Shown here in pieces: positions 27,061-36,232 of a stretch of DNA of 58,369 nucleotides; position 1 is the first letter of the stretch, and the number at the start of each line of letters is the position of its first letter. Both the position numbers and the translations under genes were made by a program. The stretch is from Bacteriovoracaceae bacterium. Its GTDB lineage: Bacteria; Bdellovibrionota; Bacteriovoracia; Bacteriovoracales; Bacteriovoracaceae. The notes under the pieces were generated by a model that had not been told where the DNA came from, did not search any database, and worked only from the letters and a program-made list of their open reading frames with translations. Location: contig JARXAH010000066.1 of NCBI GenBank assembly GCA_029865945.1, forward strand, positions 1-58,369, read 5' to 3'.

Positions 27061-28175
27061 GCGATAATACTACCATTTGGTCTACTATTATCATCGGCAA
27101 TAGTTTTTTTTTAGGTTTAGTTTTTTATTTTTATCGCTTGAAAAATTTTTGGATGAGGGAAAAAAATAATCAGGAAAGGGAGTTAAAAAATCATTACCTT
27201 AAAAAAATTAGTCAAATGATTCATGATCTTAAATCTCCTCTCTCAGCACTCAATGTAGCGACAGAGCATCTCCCAAGTGAGGCCAGTGAGCAAAAAAAAA
27301 TCTTAGTTTCTGCCCGGAATCGAATTCAGGCCATTCTCACTGAGCTTGAAGAAGTTTCGTTAATTAAAAAAGAAATAAAATTATCAAGTGAGGAAGAGGG
27401 GATTTCCTCTTCTCAATCTCATTGGTTATGTCGCTCGATTGATTTGCGAAAAATAAAATTTGTCGTAATTGTAGAAGACGATGAAAGTGTTGTATGGGCC
27501 TGGAGATCTAAGCTAAAAAAGTTGAACGTTCAAATAGAAGTGTTGGACATTTCTTCTCCAAGTGAATTTGTTGAAACTTCTAGGGATTGGGATAGTACTT
27601 TTTTTATTGTTGACTATGATTTTGGAAGTAATTCAAAAATGACTGGCCTGGAGTTTATTAAGAAATATTCCCTGGGAGCCAATGCCATCTTGTGTACGAG
27701 CCACTTTAACGATGTTCTCATTCAAAATACGGTCATGGATTTAGGCGCCAAAATGTTGCCTAAGCAAATGATGGCAGAAATTCCTATCATTATTGAAACG
27801 AAAAGAAATTATCAATCTGGTGCATCCGATTTTAAAATTGTGCTGATTGATGACGATCCCATCATTCACTGGGCCTGGAAAAAATCGGCCGAGCTCGCGA
27901 ATGTAACCATAGATGGGTATTACAGTTATGATGAGTTTAAAGAAAAATCTTATGATCTTGATACACCCATCTTTATTGATAAAAATTTAAAAGGGGAGTG
28001 TGGATTAAAAATTTCTGAGCACTTATCCGCCGTGTGCGGATTTTCTAAACTCTACCTCTCCACCGGAGAGTTTTTAAGGCCATCAGAAATTCCGTCTTAC
28101 CTTTCAGGGGCCATTTTCGATAAGATGTTTCCTGGTGACCTGATTTCAAAACTTAAGACTGAGTTTTACGGATAA
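27057..28175 (+). CDS. membrane-anchored histidine kinase-like protein with two receiver domains and no ATPase domain
   Basis: The start is taken as GTG at 27057 (GGGAG ribosome site, GTGA overlap with the previous stop), giving 372 aa; a TTG at 27045 is the longer alternative. One membrane segment (residues 6-26) is followed by a coiled linker and a DHp-like helix with a phospho-acceptor His (QMIHDLKSPLSAL, His56). The HATPase_c domain that should follow is absent. Two receiver-like domains follow instead: REC1 (about 134-250, acidic pair in VIVEDDESV, Asp186 in FIVDYDFG, Lys236) and REC2 (about 259-372, LIDDDP, Asp308 in IFIDKNLKG, Lys356). It may accept phosphate from another kinase, acting as a phosphorelay hub, or be a signalling remnant. 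It overlaps the lipocalin gene tail to tail by 10 bp. Confidence 0.75.
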   Translation: MSDNTTIWSTIIIGNSFFLGLVFYFYRLKNFWMREKNNQERELKNHYLKKISQMIHDLKSPLSALNVATEHLPSEASEQKKILVSARNRIQAILTELEEVSLIKKEIKLSSEEEGISSSQSHWLCRSIDLRKIKFVVIVEDDESVVWAWRSKLKKLNVQIEVLDISSPSEFVETSRDWDSTFFIVDYDFGSNSKMTGLEFIKKYSLGANAILCTSHFNDVLIQNTVMDLGAKMLPKQMMAEIPIIIETKRNYQSGASDFKIVLIDDDPIIHWAWKKSAELANVTIDGYYSYDEFKEKSYDLDTPIFIDKNLKGECGLKISEHLSAVCGFSKLYLSTGEFLRPSEIPSYLSGAIFDKMFPGDLISKLKTEFYG

Positions 28176-28717
28176 CGACACCCTTCTTGAACAGTATAAT
28201 TCAAACGGCCAACATCGATTCCATTTTTGGTTGTGATCTCTAAGGCCTCCTCAAGATCCACTTTATTCATTTGTGGGGTTCTTGATAAAATCCACAAGGT
28301 ACTTCCCTCACCATTGGAAACAACGGCGTAACGATAATCCTCAGCAAGGCCAATAATCCAGTAAGCTCCTCCAAAGGGCCAAAAGAAAGTGACTCGCAAT
28401 TTTGCGTTACTGTTTTTATCTTTTATTTTTGCTACTCCATGAATTTTACTCAACCTACCTTGCACAGAGTTTTTGTTGCAGGAATTAAAGACGCCGATTT
28501 TGCTAGGATTTTTTTTCGCACTATAAACAGCCCGGGTACAGTTACACCCTTTAGAAAAACGCTGGGGGATGGAAGCAATTTCATACCAAGTTCCCAAGTA
28601 GCGAGTTAAGTCCACTTTTGCGTCAGGCGCAGGCGTTTGCGCCACTGACGAAGTCATGAAAATGGGATGGCAAAGAGAGGCTGCAAACAAGACTGATAAG
28701 TAAAAAATGGGTTTCAT
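28166..28717 (-). CDS. blc: bacterial lipocalin (Blc family)
   Basis: This 183-aa protein has a signal peptide (residues 1-26, ending SVAQ) and the lipocalin signature VDLTRYLGTWYEIASIPQRF, followed by GCNCTRAVY, FWPFGGAYWIIGLAEDYRYAVVS and LWILSRTP. It has no lipobox, unlike E. coli Blc, so it is probably soluble in the periplasm. Blc proteins bind lysophospholipids or fatty acids and work in envelope repair. It is divergent from a MerR/B12 regulator gene, a pairing known from LitR/CarH light regulons, and the region between holds a matching operator. An AGGAG site precedes the ATG. Confidence 0.93.
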   Translation of the reverse strand: MKPIFYLSVLFAASLCHPIFMTSSVAQTPAPDAKVDLTRYLGTWYEIASIPQRFSKGCNCTRAVYSAKKNPSKIGVFNSCNKNSVQGRLSKIHGVAKIKDKNSNAKLRVTFFWPFGGAYWIIGLAEDYRYAVVSNGEGSTLWILSRTPQMNKVDLEEALEITTKNGIDVGRLNYTVQEGCRYP

Positions 28718-28763
28718 GAAAAGCTCCTATGATAGATAAAAAATTCCCTTTTCCAGTTGATTG

Positions 28764-28792
28764 TTGCATAAGACTTGAATCATGTATACAAT
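28764..28792 (+). promoter_or_regulatory. promoter with CarH/LitR-like operator in the blc/merR divergent region
   Basis: Reading toward the MerR gene, TTGCAT (28764-28769) and TACAAT (28787-28792) are -35 and -10 boxes with a 17-bp spacer. Over the same bases lies TGCATA-N12-TGTATA (28765-28788). From memory the Pseudomonas PplR/LitR box is T(G/A)TACA-N12-TGTA(C/T)A; the right half matches fully and the left half at four of six bases. Binding would cover the promoter and could repress both divergent genes in the dark. Confidence 0.6.
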
Positions 28793-28821
28793 GTGCAAAA
28801 CTAATTCGTGTGGGAGTATAA

Positions 28822-29769
28822 ATGAACGTTAAAGCAGTAGTGCAGCTAACGGGAGTTAATGAAAATACACTTCGAAGTTGGGAGCGGCGTTATCAAGCGT
28901 TGACCCCTAAGAGAACCCAAAAAGGAAGAAGGGATTACGATCAAAAGGATGTGGAGCGCATTGAAGTCTTGTGGGGGCTCGTGCAAGAAGGTCACTCTAT
29001 TAGTCTCATCGCAGGTCAAACGACAGATAATTTAAAACAAAGTTTAAGTGAAAAATATTTAAGAGATCGCATTCGTCCAACCATTAATGAAAGCGGGAAA
29101 CAAAAAGCGGATGACTCTATCGTGGGTGTTTGTCTCGATAAAATGATCCAGGCTTTAGAGCGCTTTCAGCTTCAGCAATTAAATCAGTGTTTACTAAAAG
29201 CGAGTTTTGAGATTGGCCCAAAAGATATTGTAATGAAATTAATTCTCCCTCTCGTGAAAAGAGTGGGGCTTTTGATTTTAGAGAAAAAAATGTCCATTGC
29301 CCAAGAGCATTTACTCTCTGCACTACTAAGGGATTATTTAGGTGGACTCTATCAATCTCTCAAGCCTTACGATTTTATTTCAAAATTAAATTCCAAAAGC
29401 ATTATCTTAACCACAAGGCAAGGGGACTTGCATGAATTTGGAATTTTAACTTCCGCCATCTTGGCCAATCTCAATGGATTTAAAACTTATTTTCTAGGCC
29501 CCAATATGCCAGTCGCGGATTTGGCCCAAGCAGTCTTACATTTTAAGGTCGATTATTTAATTTTAGGAATGATGCAATTACCTAAAGACGGTGAAATCAT
29601 CAGCAGCAAAAATTTTATAAATGAGTTAGATCATCAAATTCCATCCAAGATAAAAATTCTTTGGGGCGGTTCAGAAAAACTAGAGTCCTTGTCCCTACTC
29701 AGTGGAAGAAGTCTCATCAAAGTAGATGACTTATTTAAACTCGATGAATTTTTAAAAAATGACACCTAA
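28822..29769 (+). CDS. MerR-family regulator with B12-binding domain (CarH/LitR-like)
   Basis: This 315-aa protein has an N-terminal MerR helix-turn-helix (AVVQLTGVNENTLRSWERRYQ, then GRRDYDQKDVERI) and a C-terminal cobalamin-binding module. The helical part holds the histidine of the CarH EH motif (SIAQEHLLSALLR), although the Trp of the W-x9-EH pattern is replaced by Ile. The Rossmann part has the DxHxxG motif (GDLHEFGI) that ligates B12 from below. CarH/LitR proteins repress in the dark with adenosylcobalamin bound and release DNA in light. The Trp change leaves light sensing uncertain; B12 sensing alone is possible. It is divergent from the lipocalin gene, a likely target. A GGGAG site precedes the ATG. 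Confidence 0.88.
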   Translation: MNVKAVVQLTGVNENTLRSWERRYQALTPKRTQKGRRDYDQKDVERIEVLWGLVQEGHSISLIAGQTTDNLKQSLSEKYLRDRIRPTINESGKQKADDSIVGVCLDKMIQALERFQLQQLNQCLLKASFEIGPKDIVMKLILPLVKRVGLLILEKKMSIAQEHLLSALLRDYLGGLYQSLKPYDFISKLNSKSIILTTRQGDLHEFGILTSAILANLNGFKTYFLGPNMPVADLAQAVLHFKVDYLILGMMQLPKDGEIISSKNFINELDHQIPSKIKILWGGSEKLESLSLLSGRSLIKVDDLFKLDEFLKNDT

Positions 29770-29909
29770 GATCCGATTTAAAATTTTGTGGATGACGTAA
29801 AAAAATTCATGCATGAGTGAATAATTTTCAAAAATTGTTTGCGAACTCGACAAAAATTTTAAAATTCCTATATTGACGTAATATTGATTATCAATTTTTA
29901 AGGAACGAT

Positions 29910-30656
29910 ATGTGGCCACTCATGAAGCTAATTGTTTTCTTTTTTTTCATGGTTTATTTTTTAGCGATGGAAAATAATTCCTATGCTGTGATTAAAATTA
30001 TGCCCCTTGGTGATTCCCTCACAGAGGGTGGATATAATAGTAAAGGAAACGATGGGGAATGGAAGTGGTATTTAGGGCCGGGTTATCGAGAAGAATTGTA
30101 TCATCAGCTTACTAGTCATGGATTTAATGTGGAGTTCGTGGGATCAGTGACTGACCGCCCAAGTTATTTCTTGCAAACCCAACATGAAGGACACTCTGGT
30201 TACACTGTTTCACAATTAAATGAAAATATCGATCGATGGTTAAGAATAAGTAGTCCCGATATTATTTTGTTAATGATTGGAACGAACAATGTGGTCAAAA
30301 ATGTAGACTTAGAAAAAATGTCTTCTCTTTATCATGACCTTCTAACTAAAATATTAAACAAAAATCATAAAACGAGAATTTTTCTTGCTTCCCCTCTACC
30401 GACAGGAGATCAAACAAAAGATCCCAAAAGAGAAACGGTATGGAATTCGGAAATCAAAAAAATTTCTAAAATACTTGAAAGTCTTGCTTTAGCTCGTACA
30501 AAACAAGGATATCTTGTTCATTATGTAGATATGTTTGGAAGTAATGTCATCATACCAGAAAAAGATCTTCCAGACGGTGTTCATCCCACAAAAAATGGGT
30601 ATCAAAAATTGGGTAGGAAATGGTTTAGCGTTATTAAAAGTTTTTTGAAACCCTAG
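29910..30656 (+). CDS. secreted SGNH/GDSL hydrolase
   Basis: This 248-aa protein has a signal peptide (residues 1-26, ending NSYA) and the SGNH blocks: block I IMPLGDSLTEGG (Ser36), block II with the Gly of GHSGYTV, block III IGTNNV and block V DGVHPTKNGY (Asp221, His224). The family removes acyl or acetyl groups from lipids, sugars or peptidoglycan; this sequence resembles the secreted acetylxylan-esterase-like or GDSL-type lipase group. It is exported, so the substrate is envelope or prey/environmental material. An AAGGA site lies 5 nt before the ATG. It stands alone, 76 bp before the M1 aminopeptidase gene. Confidence 0.9.
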   Translation: MWPLMKLIVFFFFMVYFLAMENNSYAVIKIMPLGDSLTEGGYNSKGNDGEWKWYLGPGYREELYHQLTSHGFNVEFVGSVTDRPSYFLQTQHEGHSGYTVSQLNENIDRWLRISSPDIILLMIGTNNVVKNVDLEKMSSLYHDLLTKILNKNHKTRIFLASPLPTGDQTKDPKRETVWNSEIKKISKILESLALARTKQGYLVHYVDMFGSNVIIPEKDLPDGVHPTKNGYQKLGRKWFSVIKSFLKP

Positions 30657-30732
30657 ATTTGCCAGAATCCCTATCTCTTCCTAATAATAAATTAATTGTC
30701 GTTATTTATTTATTGATTAGGGAGCACGCATC

Positions 30733-33378
30733 ATGATCAAAAAAGTATCATTTTTGATTTTTTTTCTTTTAAACTTTAATCCTAGTTATGCTAGCGCCAA
30801 AGAAAAAGCGAGATTGAACGAAGACAATCTAGAATATCAGTTTGCCAAATTGAGGCGATCCCAAATCCAAAGTGTTGAGTATTTCCTTTCCTTTCAATTT
30901 CAAAAAAATTCTCCCGACTTTAAGGGAACTGCAAAAATAGATGTCTCACTTAAGAATCCTAAGCAACTCTCTAAATTTCCTTTAAGTTTAGATTTTTCGA
31001 GCGGAAAAATTATTTCCCTAAAAGTGAATGGAGGGTCGATTAACGATTACGAAAAAAGGGCCGGGAGTTTTGATATTCCTGTCAAATATCTTAAACCAAA
31101 AAATCTCATTGAAGTTGACTATGTGGGGAGCTATTCCCAGGAAGGAACCGGCTTTCAGAAGTTTGTAGACCAAGAAGATAAAGAAGAATACATCTACTCT
31201 GATTCGGAGCCTTACTATGCTCATACTTTTTTTCCTTGTTTTGATCAACCTGACATCAAGGCGGTTTATCATCTACAAGTAATTGCTCCCAAAGAATGGA
31301 AAGTTATTTCGAACGATTTAATCAATACATCCAAAAGTGTTGAGGGTGGGTTAGAGACAAGTTTTCATCCTACAAAACCGATTTCTCCTTACTTATTTTT
31401 TCTTGGGCTTGGAAATTTTCAAGAGTGGCAAGATTCAGTGCAAGGCATTCCGCTTACGATCTATGCAAGAAAAACCATGGCCAAGTATGTGGACGCCGAA
31501 CGAATTTTTGAAACGACAAAAAAAGGAATTAATTTTTATACTGACTATTTCGCTACTCCTTTTCCTTTCACTAAATATGGACAAATTTTTATACCGGAGT
31601 TTGCATGGGGTGGAATGGAAAATCCCGGCGCCGTTACACTCAATGAAAAAGGATTATTCCGAGGCCCTAAAACCCAAGCGGAGTACGAAGATCGAGACGA
31701 TTTAATTTTGCACGAAATGGCCCACATGTGGTTCGGCGATTTTGTGACCATGGAGTGGTGGGATGATTTGTGGCTCAATGAAAGCTTTGCCACTTACCTG
31801 GCCTCCCTTAGTGGAGCTAGGGCGTTAGGAAATAAAGGAGTCGACTTCGGTGCCGTCAGTATGAAGTCTTGGGGCTATTGGCAAGATCAATTGAAAACAA
31901 CTCACCCTATTGAAACCCCAGTCAAAGATACGAGGACCGCAAAAGGAAATTTTGATGGCATTACCTACGCCAAAGGTGGGGCGTCGTTGAAGCAACTCCA
32001 TTTTTTTGTGGGAGAAGAAGCTTTTCGCGAGGGACTCAGAAGCTATTTTAAGAAGTATGGGTATCAAAATGCAAAGCGATCTGATTTCATTAATGAAATT
32101 GCAAGCGCTTCAAAATTGAAACTTGATCACTGGACCAAGAAATGGTTGCAAACCGCGGGCCCCAACCGAACCCAAGTAAATTGGGATTGCAAAGATCAAA
32201 AAATCAAATCTTTTGAAGTAGTGCAATTTCCCAGCTCTTCGGGAACATTATCACCGCATAAAACAAAAATAGGATTTTTTAAACAAGTGAATGGCAAGCT
32301 AGAATTCATGAGCTCCCAAGACGTTGTTTACGAAAAGAAAAAAACAGCGGTGAAAGAAGTTTTAGGAAAAGATTGTCCTGACTTTGTTTTTCCCAATCTT
32401 GATGACGAGGATTATTCCTTATTTTCCCTTGATGCGAAATCTCTTAAACTGGCGAACCTTGTTCTTGCAGGTGAAATCGATCGTCCCCTGGTTCGTTTGA
32501 TGACATGGCAAATTTTGGCGCAGATGGTTTACGACGGAAATTTACTTATTACAGAATACTTTGAAATGGTGCTTGAAGGTTTAGAGAAGGAGAGGGACGA
32601 CTCCGTCATTGGAATTCTTCTAGGAAAGCATGGCCAACTCTCGATTTATTATTACGATTATTTAACTCCTATCCAAAGAGATTTATTTTCAAAAAGATTA
32701 GAAGAAGTTGTTTGGAAGCGGGTGCAAACTTCAGCTCCTAAAAGCAATTTACAATTGTCTTTTTTAAGTTTCTATATTTCGATATCTCATAGTAAGGAGG
32801 GAATTCAGCGCATCCTGGAAATGTTGAAAGGAAAAAATATTCCTGATGGCGTTGAGATTGATCAAGATAAGCGGTGGCAGATCATTAGGCATGCGAGTAT
32901 GTATGGATTAGAAAATGCAGCGCAAGTGATTGCAGAAGAATTGAAAAAAGATTCTTCAGTGGAAGGGAAAAAACAATCCGTAACTGCTCTTTTGGCGGTG
33001 CCAGAATTAAGTGCTAAGGAAAATTTTTGGAAAACCATGGTGGAGCGTCCGAATGAATTACCTAATAGCACACTGAGATTTGCAACTATTGCGTTTCATA
33101 ATCCCAACAAACCGGAACTGACGAAAACATTAATCGACGATTACTTTAAGCAAATTTCTCAAATGGACTGGTCTTCGAATGATTCATTATTAAAAATTTA
33201 TTTTCAACGACTGTTTCCGGCGACCATTTGCTCTCCTGAGGTACTTAAGAAAAGCCAAAATTTTCGAAAAAGCGCCAAGAATTTAACAGATCTTGCGAGG
33301 CGTTCGTGGGTTGAGGCGGAAGAAAGTTTGGCGAAATGTGTCTATGTGCGCGGCAAAGTTAAAAACATGAGAATGTAA
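30733..33378 (+). CDS. secreted M1-family aminopeptidase
   Basis: This 881-aa protein has a signal peptide (residues 1-22, ending SYASA) and the M1 hallmarks: exopeptidase motif GGMENPG (about residue 292), zinc site HEMAHMWFGD (His326, His330) and the third ligand Glu in LWLNESFATY (about residue 349). An ERAP1-like C-terminal helical domain follows from about residue 560. It removes N-terminal residues from peptides. Unlike cytosolic PepN it is exported, so it probably digests periplasmic or environmental peptides, in keeping with a predatory or scavenging life. AGGGAG lies 8 nt before the ATG. Confidence 0.94.
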   Translation: MIKKVSFLIFFLLNFNPSYASAKEKARLNEDNLEYQFAKLRRSQIQSVEYFLSFQFQKNSPDFKGTAKIDVSLKNPKQLSKFPLSLDFSSGKIISLKVNGGSINDYEKRAGSFDIPVKYLKPKNLIEVDYVGSYSQEGTGFQKFVDQEDKEEYIYSDSEPYYAHTFFPCFDQPDIKAVYHLQVIAPKEWKVISNDLINTSKSVEGGLETSFHPTKPISPYLFFLGLGNFQEWQDSVQGIPLTIYARKTMAKYVDAERIFETTKKGINFYTDYFATPFPFTKYGQIFIPEFAWGGMENPGAVTLNEKGLFRGPKTQAEYEDRDDLILHEMAHMWFGDFVTMEWWDDLWLNESFATYLASLSGARALGNKGVDFGAVSMKSWGYWQDQLKTTHPIETPVKDTRTAKGNFDGITYAKGGASLKQLHFFVGEEAFREGLRSYFKKYGYQNAKRSDFINEIASASKLKLDHWTKKWLQTAGPNRTQVNWDCKDQKIKSFEVVQFPSSSGTLSPHKTKIGFFKQVNGKLEFMSSQDVVYEKKKTAVKEVLGKDCPDFVFPNLDDEDYSLFSLDAKSLKLANLVLAGEIDRPLVRLMTWQILAQMVYDGNLLITEYFEMVLEGLEKERDDSVIGILLGKHGQLSIYYYDYLTPIQRDLFSKRLEEVVWKRVQTSAPKSNLQLSFLSFYISISHSKEGIQRILEMLKGKNIPDGVEIDQDKRWQIIRHASMYGLENAAQVIAEELKKDSSVEGKKQSVTALLAVPELSAKENFWKTMVERPNELPNSTLRFATIAFHNPNKPELTKTLIDDYFKQISQMDWSSNDSLLKIYFQRLFPATICSPEVLKKSQNFRKSAKNLTDLARRSWVEAEESLAKCVYVRGKVKNMRM

Positions 33379-33536
33379 TTTAAAATGTTTGATGTTACTT
33401 GATGAAGGGGAAGCCATACTTGAAATCAAAAAAAAATCTCAACCTTGATGCCTATTTTGAATTCTTAGAACAGTATTTTTTATTGTTTAATTTTTCCACG
33501 ATCAGGCCAAGAAAAATGTTGGGTAATGTATTTAAA

Positions 33537-34196
33537 CTATAGCGTGTGATAAGGGGCCAAATAGGTTTCCGCTTTTCCTGCGACGATCCACTCATTGAGT
33601 TCTTTTAGGGATCGCATGTTTTCCACATACTTTTGAACCTCACCGCTTACAGGCACGTCATAACTAACAAAGCGATTGACGACCGGAGCGTACATAGCGT
33701 CAGCAATGCAAAAATTTCCAAACAAAAACGGGCCGCCATATTTTTGCAAACAATCAGTCCAAATGAATTTAATGCGATCGATATCACTTTTGGCATTGCC
33801 GACATCAAAATTTTTAACTTCTTTTTGTACATCGTGAGACAGTCGTTCTCGCATAGCGGAAAAACCTGAATGCATTTCATTGGAAATGGATCTTGCGTGG
33901 GCCCTTGCCTGAAAATTTTTTGGCCATAGGGATTTTTCAGGAAATTTTTCGTTTAGGTATTCTGCGATCGCCAAAGAATCCCATACAACAAAGTTACCAT
34001 TAACATCTCCCTCAATGAGTGCTGGGACTTTGCCAGTGGGAGAATAAGCAAGGATATTTTTTAAAGTATCAGGTTGGTCGAGCAAAATTAATTTTTCTTC
34101 AAAGGGGATTTGAAAAAATTTTAAAATTAACCATGGCCTGAGGGACCAGCTAGAAAAACGTTTGTTTCCGATTACTAATTTTAAACTGTCACTCAC
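33537..34196 (-). CDS. glutathione S-transferase family protein
   Basis: This 219-aa protein starts with GTG overlapping the stop of the M48 gene (GTGA). The thioredoxin-like N-terminal domain has KLVIGNKRFSSWSLRPWL with the Ser active-site region of zeta/MaiA-like GSTs, then GKVPALIEGD and the glutathione-binding VVWDSLAIAEYLNEKFP. The C-terminal helical domain has the FCIADAMYAPVVNRF capping motif. It conjugates or isomerises electrophiles with glutathione; the substrate is unknown. The neighbouring glyoxalase II-like gene at 35510 also belongs to glutathione metabolism. Confidence 0.93.
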   Translation of the reverse strand: MSDSLKLVIGNKRFSSWSLRPWLILKFFQIPFEEKLILLDQPDTLKNILAYSPTGKVPALIEGDVNGNFVVWDSLAIAEYLNEKFPEKSLWPKNFQARAHARSISNEMHSGFSAMRERLSHDVQKEVKNFDVGNAKSDIDRIKFIWTDCLQKYGGPFLFGNFCIADAMYAPVVNRFVSYDVPVSGEVQKYVENMRSLKELNEWIVAGKAETYLAPYHTL

Positions 34197-35455
34197 GATT
34201 TTTTCCCTAATACTTGCAAATACTCCACGCGCTCGAGGGCCAGAGGGTGAGAATAATAAAACCTGGAATAAATTTTATCGGTGGTTAGTGAGCTCGCATT
34301 TTCTTTGTAAAGTTTAAGAAGGGCCTCAATGAGTTGAAACGCATTGGAGTGAGTGGCCGCGTAAGAATCCGCCTCGTATTCATTTTTTCTAGAAAAGGTA
34401 TTCATGAGCGGGGTTAAGAAAAATGTATAAAGAGGAATCACCATCATAAAAAGTAAGAGGGCCATAGCAGGGGAGGGTGTGGTGACGAAGTGGCCTAGGT
34501 AAAAACTTTCCGTGGATGCTAATTTGCCTAGCAAAGCAAAACCTAAAAAAGAAAAGGTTAAAGAGATGAGTAAACCTTTAAGAATATGTTTATGTTTAAA
34601 ATGTCCAATTTCATGAGCGAGGACGGCCTCAAGTTCATCGGGATTTAATTGTTTCAAAAGTGTATCGAAGAATACGATGCGCTTGTATTTCCCAAATCCT
34701 GTAAAATAGGCATTTCCATGTCCGCTTCTTTTGGATGCGTCCATGACAAAAATTCCTTCTGCAAAAAATTCCGTTTTCTTGGCAAGCGTCTCAATTTTAT
34801 TTTTAAGCTCGCCATCTTCTAGTGGAGTAAATTTATTAAAGATAGGAGCTAGAAAATTGGGATAGGCCCAAAGAAGAAGCAGTTGCACTAGGGTTAAAAA
34901 GCCCCAAGCCACTAACCACCAAACTGATCCCATGGAAATATAAAAATAAAGAATCCCTAAAAGAATAGGAGCGCCAATGACCACCCCAAGCACGGTTTGT
35001 TTGATTAAATCGACTACGAACGTTTTGGGTGTCGTGCGGTTAAAACCATATTTTTCTTCTAACACAAAAGTGGAATAGAGAGTTTCCGGCAAATCTAAAA
35101 TAAACCCAATGATGAGAAATGCAGCGAAGATCGCCATGCCGTGGGAAAGCTCGCTCGTAAATCCAAAAGTTCGCACCATTTGATCAAGGCGCTCGAGACC
35201 TCCCAACGGAAGCCACGCCAACAAAACCACATTGCTGATGACTGTGGAGACAATTGCAAAATTTAATTTCTCACAAGTGTAGTCGGCCGCCTTTTGATGA
35301 GACGCTACGTCGACTTGTTTAGAGAAAAGCTCTGGTACGCTGGGGCGATGCTTTTTTACAAATTGATAATTTCTGCGATTTAAATAAATCTGAAAAATCA
35401 ATTTAAGAATAAGGAGGATAAAAAACAGCGAAGAAAAAATTTGAGGATTTGTCAT
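34193..35455 (-). CDS. M48-family CAAX-type (Ste24-like) endopeptidase
   Basis: This 420-aa membrane peptidase has several hydrophobic segments and the zinc motif LAHEIGHFKHKH, with the third ligand in NEYEADSYAA. The KYGFNRTTPKTFVVD and SGHGNAYFTGFGKYKRIVFFDTLL stretches are typical of Ste24/HtpX-type M48A enzymes. In bacteria the role of M48A is probably membrane-protein quality control; there is no prenyl CAAX processing. Its stop overlaps the GST gene start, so the two are co-translated. It is divergent from the glyoxalase II-like gene. Confidence 0.93.
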   Translation of the reverse strand: MTNPQIFSSLFFILLILKLIFQIYLNRRNYQFVKKHRPSVPELFSKQVDVASHQKAADYTCEKLNFAIVSTVISNVVLLAWLPLGGLERLDQMVRTFGFTSELSHGMAIFAAFLIIGFILDLPETLYSTFVLEEKYGFNRTTPKTFVVDLIKQTVLGVVIGAPILLGILYFYISMGSVWWLVAWGFLTLVQLLLLWAYPNFLAPIFNKFTPLEDGELKNKIETLAKKTEFFAEGIFVMDASKRSGHGNAYFTGFGKYKRIVFFDTLLKQLNPDELEAVLAHEIGHFKHKHILKGLLISLTFSFLGFALLGKLASTESFYLGHFVTTPSPAMALLLFMMVIPLYTFFLTPLMNTFSRKNEYEADSYAATHSNAFQLIEALLKLYKENASSLTTDKIYSRFYYSHPLALERVEYLQVLGKKS

Positions 35456-35509
35456 AATAAATGCATGATATCGATTTTATGATACTTAATCTATAATTTA
35501 AGAGCATCT

Positions 35510-36223
35510 ATGCAAATTGAATCCTTCTATTTTGCTCAACCTTTGCAAAATTGGTCCTACCTTTTGCACTGGGATCAATTTGCGGTGGTGATCGACCCAC
35601 ATCAACATGGGCCGATTCTAGAATATTTACAAAAACATCAATTAGATTTGCTCGCGATCTACAATACCCATCAACACCATGATCATATTTCCGGAAATGC
35701 CGGGCTCCTTAATATTTATCCCAACGCGCAAGTTATTTTTGGGGGCCATGCTCCTTCTCGTTTCGTTGTAGAAAGTGGCCATGAAATAGTTGCCTTTGCT
35801 ACGCCAGGGCACAGTGCAGAACATTATGTGTACGGCCTTTACCGGGGGCCTAAATGTTTGGCGATGTTTACAGGAGATTTACTATTTCACTGTGGAGTGG
35901 GGCGAGTCATGCCTGGAGGAGATATAGAAAAACTTTTCCAATCCCTGGAAAAATTAATTTCCATTACGCCAAAAGAGGCCATCATTTACCCGGGCCACGA
36001 TTATGGGGCCCGCAATCTTGAATTTGCGGCGCAGTTTCCTTTCTTTCAAGTTGCAAAAGATGAGGATCACGATAATGAGAGAAGTATGGGGTGCGAAATT
36101 TCAAAAAATATTTTTTTATGGTTTATGCATAAAAAAAATTGGGAAACGCTGCCAGAGGATTGGAAAATGTCGTCGCCCTTCGATACCTTTAAAAAATTAA
36201 GAGGACTTCGAGATAAATTTTAA
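35510..36223 (+). CDS. hydroxyacylglutathione hydrolase-like metallo-beta-lactamase fold protein
   Basis: This 237-aa protein has the glyoxalase II metal motif THQHHDHISGN (about residues 52-62) plus ATPGHSAEHYVYG, FTGDLLFHCGVGR and IYPGHDYGARNLEFA. It would hydrolyse S-D-lactoylglutathione to D-lactate and glutathione in methylglyoxal detoxification. The length is near the usual 250 aa. A short AAGAG site precedes the ATG. The bcp gene follows 9 bp later, giving a small detoxification unit. Confidence 0.9.
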   Translation: MQIESFYFAQPLQNWSYLLHWDQFAVVIDPHQHGPILEYLQKHQLDLLAIYNTHQHHDHISGNAGLLNIYPNAQVIFGGHAPSRFVVESGHEIVAFATPGHSAEHYVYGLYRGPKCLAMFTGDLLFHCGVGRVMPGGDIEKLFQSLEKLISITPKEAIIYPGHDYGARNLEFAAQFPFFQVAKDEDHDNERSMGCEISKNIFLWFMHKKNWETLPEDWKMSSPFDTFKKLRGLRDKF

Positions 36224-36232
36224 GGATGTAAA

